From an uncultured Caryophanales bacterium (GTDB taxonomy: Bacteria; Bacillota_I; Bacilli_A; RFN20; CAG-826): a DNA stretch of 6,441 nt. Position numbers and translations under genes: made by a program. The notes under the pieces were generated by a model. The model searched no databases. It had not been told where the DNA came from and saw only the letters and a list, made by a program, of their open reading frames with translations. Position 1 is the stretch's first letter, and each line of letters opens with the position of its first letter. The stretch spans positions 1 through 6,441 of the forward strand of contig CAMJAG010000054.1 of NCBI GenBank assembly GCA_946403545.1, read 5' to 3'. Positions 5,672-6,441 of this stretch are shown piece after piece.

Positions 5672-6441
5672 TAAAGTTTCTTTCCTAATTCCACGATTGC
5701 CTTTGCAAATATTCCCATAGATTCCACTAAGTGGTCTACTTTAATTGATTCGTTTGGTGAGTGCATATGTGCATCCCAACCTGGATATTCCGCACCAAAA
5801 GCGATAACATTATCAGCTTCTTTAGCGTATGTTCCACCTCCAGAAGTTAGAGGTTTTGTTTCATAATCTCCAGTTTCTTCTTGATATACTCTCAACAAAG
5901 TTGAGACTAAGACTGAATCTAGAGGATAGTATAAGAGTTTAGATTCACTTATGACATTGATTTCAAAGTCATTGTTAGCGTCGTTAATATCTTTAACCAT
6001 TTTCTTAACATCGATGTTATTGATGTAGCGGAAATTGACAGTCATATAGAACTTGTTATTTTCATAAGAAAGGATACCAACACACATTGAATTTGTACCC
6101 ATTTCTTCGTTTTCATAGTAAGCATTAATGCCTCTACCACGAGTATCAGTGTATAATTCAGAAATCTTTTTGAGTTCTTTAGAATCTAATACTTCTCCTA
6201 AGATTGTAACTAAGTTAATTCCAGCGTTATCACCTTCCCAAGGTAAAGATCCATGAGCAGCTTTGCCGTAACATGTAACTTTAAGAACATCACCTAAATC
6301 ATTAACTTCTAGATTCTTGTATTTTAAAAGTGCGTTTTTGACACTTTCATCATTCATTAAATAAGCTTCAGCTTTTTCAATAACTGCGTTAAAAGCCACA
6401 CCACCTTTAAGTGATATTAAACCTTTAACTTCGAAGTTAGA
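5671..6441 (-). CDS. pepV: Dipeptidase PepV, M20 family (5' end outside window)
   Basis: C-terminal 256 residues of a zinc dipeptidase of about 460-470 residues that releases amino acids from dipeptides in the cytosol. Counting from the first complete codon at 6441, the piece begins in the FEVKGLISLKGG strand region. The lid-domain substrate-contact motif YGKAAHGSLPWEGDNAG follows (58-74, His63), then a GTNSMCVGILSYE segment. Next come TSGGGTYAKEADN and, near the C-terminus, AHMHSPNES, whose His227 corresponds to the last metal-binding His of the family. The other metal ligands lie in the missing N-terminal part. The reading frame is open to the window edge. A GTG at 6399 is an internal valine, not a start. 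It is the first visible gene of a minus-strand operon with trmB overlapping by one base. PepV and related M20 dipeptidases such as Sapep are hard to separate on this half, and PepV is the better fit. Confidence 0.92.
   Translation of the reverse strand, partial: SNFEVKGLISLKGGVAFNAVIEKAEAYLMNDESVKNALLKYKNLEVNDLGDVLKVTCYGKAAHGSLPWEGDNAGINLVTILGEVLDSKELKKISELYTDTRGRGINAYYENEEMGTNSMCVGILSYENNKFYMTVNFRYINNIDVKKMVKDINDANNDFEINVISESKLLYYPLDSVLVSTLLRVYQEETGDYETKPLTSGGGTYAKEADNVIAFGAEYPGWDAHMHSPNESIKVDHLVESMGIFAKAIVELGKKL
5680..5686 (-). promoter_or_regulatory. Ribosome binding site of trmB inside the end of pepV
   Basis: AGGAAAG on the minus strand with an 8-nt spacer to the trmB ATG at 5671. It supports this start and the TAATG stop/start junction. 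Confidence 0.65.

Noticed and set aside
6397..6399. GTG as the start of pepV
   Set aside because: The frame stays open to the window edge with family-like sequence (FEVKGLISLKGG) upstream, and the remaining product would lack nearly all metal ligands. It is an internal Val codon.

Overview
The window is AT-rich DNA holding seven protein genes on both strands, the two outermost cut by the window edges. Gene content (EzrA, zinc-less S4, a YtpR-like protein, TrmB, PepV) and low G+C point to a Firmicute of the Bacilli or Erysipelotrichia type, possibly with a compact genome. TGA is used as a stop (trmB) and Trp is read from TGG, so this is not a Mycoplasma-type genetic code. The species cannot be named from the sequence.

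Layout: (1) 1-2404, minus strand: ezrA, encoding a membrane-anchored FtsZ-ring regulator, then a 17-bp overlapping nifS/iscS-type cysteine desulfurase that runs off the left edge. (2) 2405-2715: a divergent intergenic region with an ezrA promoter, an rpsD promoter, two look-alike 15-bp palindromes, and a structured 5' leader that fits an S4-binding autoregulatory RNA. (3) 2716-3321, plus strand: rpsD, ending in a hairpin terminator that also serves the converging operon. (4) 3386-6441, minus strand: a tightly packed operon read right to left as pepV (5' end outside the window), trmB, a diverged ytpR-like gene, and pncB. Its junctions are TAATG, ATGA and a 1-nt gap, so the genes are probably co-transcribed and translationally coupled.

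Functionally this is housekeeping DNA: peptide turnover (PepV), tRNA m7G46 methylation (TrmB), a putative RNA-binding OB-fold protein (YtpR-like), NAD salvage (PncB), ribosome assembly (S4), division-ring control (EzrA) and sulfur mobilisation (cysteine desulfurase). From memory, the pepV/trmB/ytpR and rpsD/ezrA/nifZ/thiI genes also lie in one region in Bacillus subtilis, so the window looks like a compacted version of an old Bacilli neighbourhood. No mobile element, CRISPR array, tRNA or rRNA was seen. The parts most worth a second look are the rpsD leader RNA, the paired palindromes at the divergent promoters, and the degenerate YtpR-like protein.
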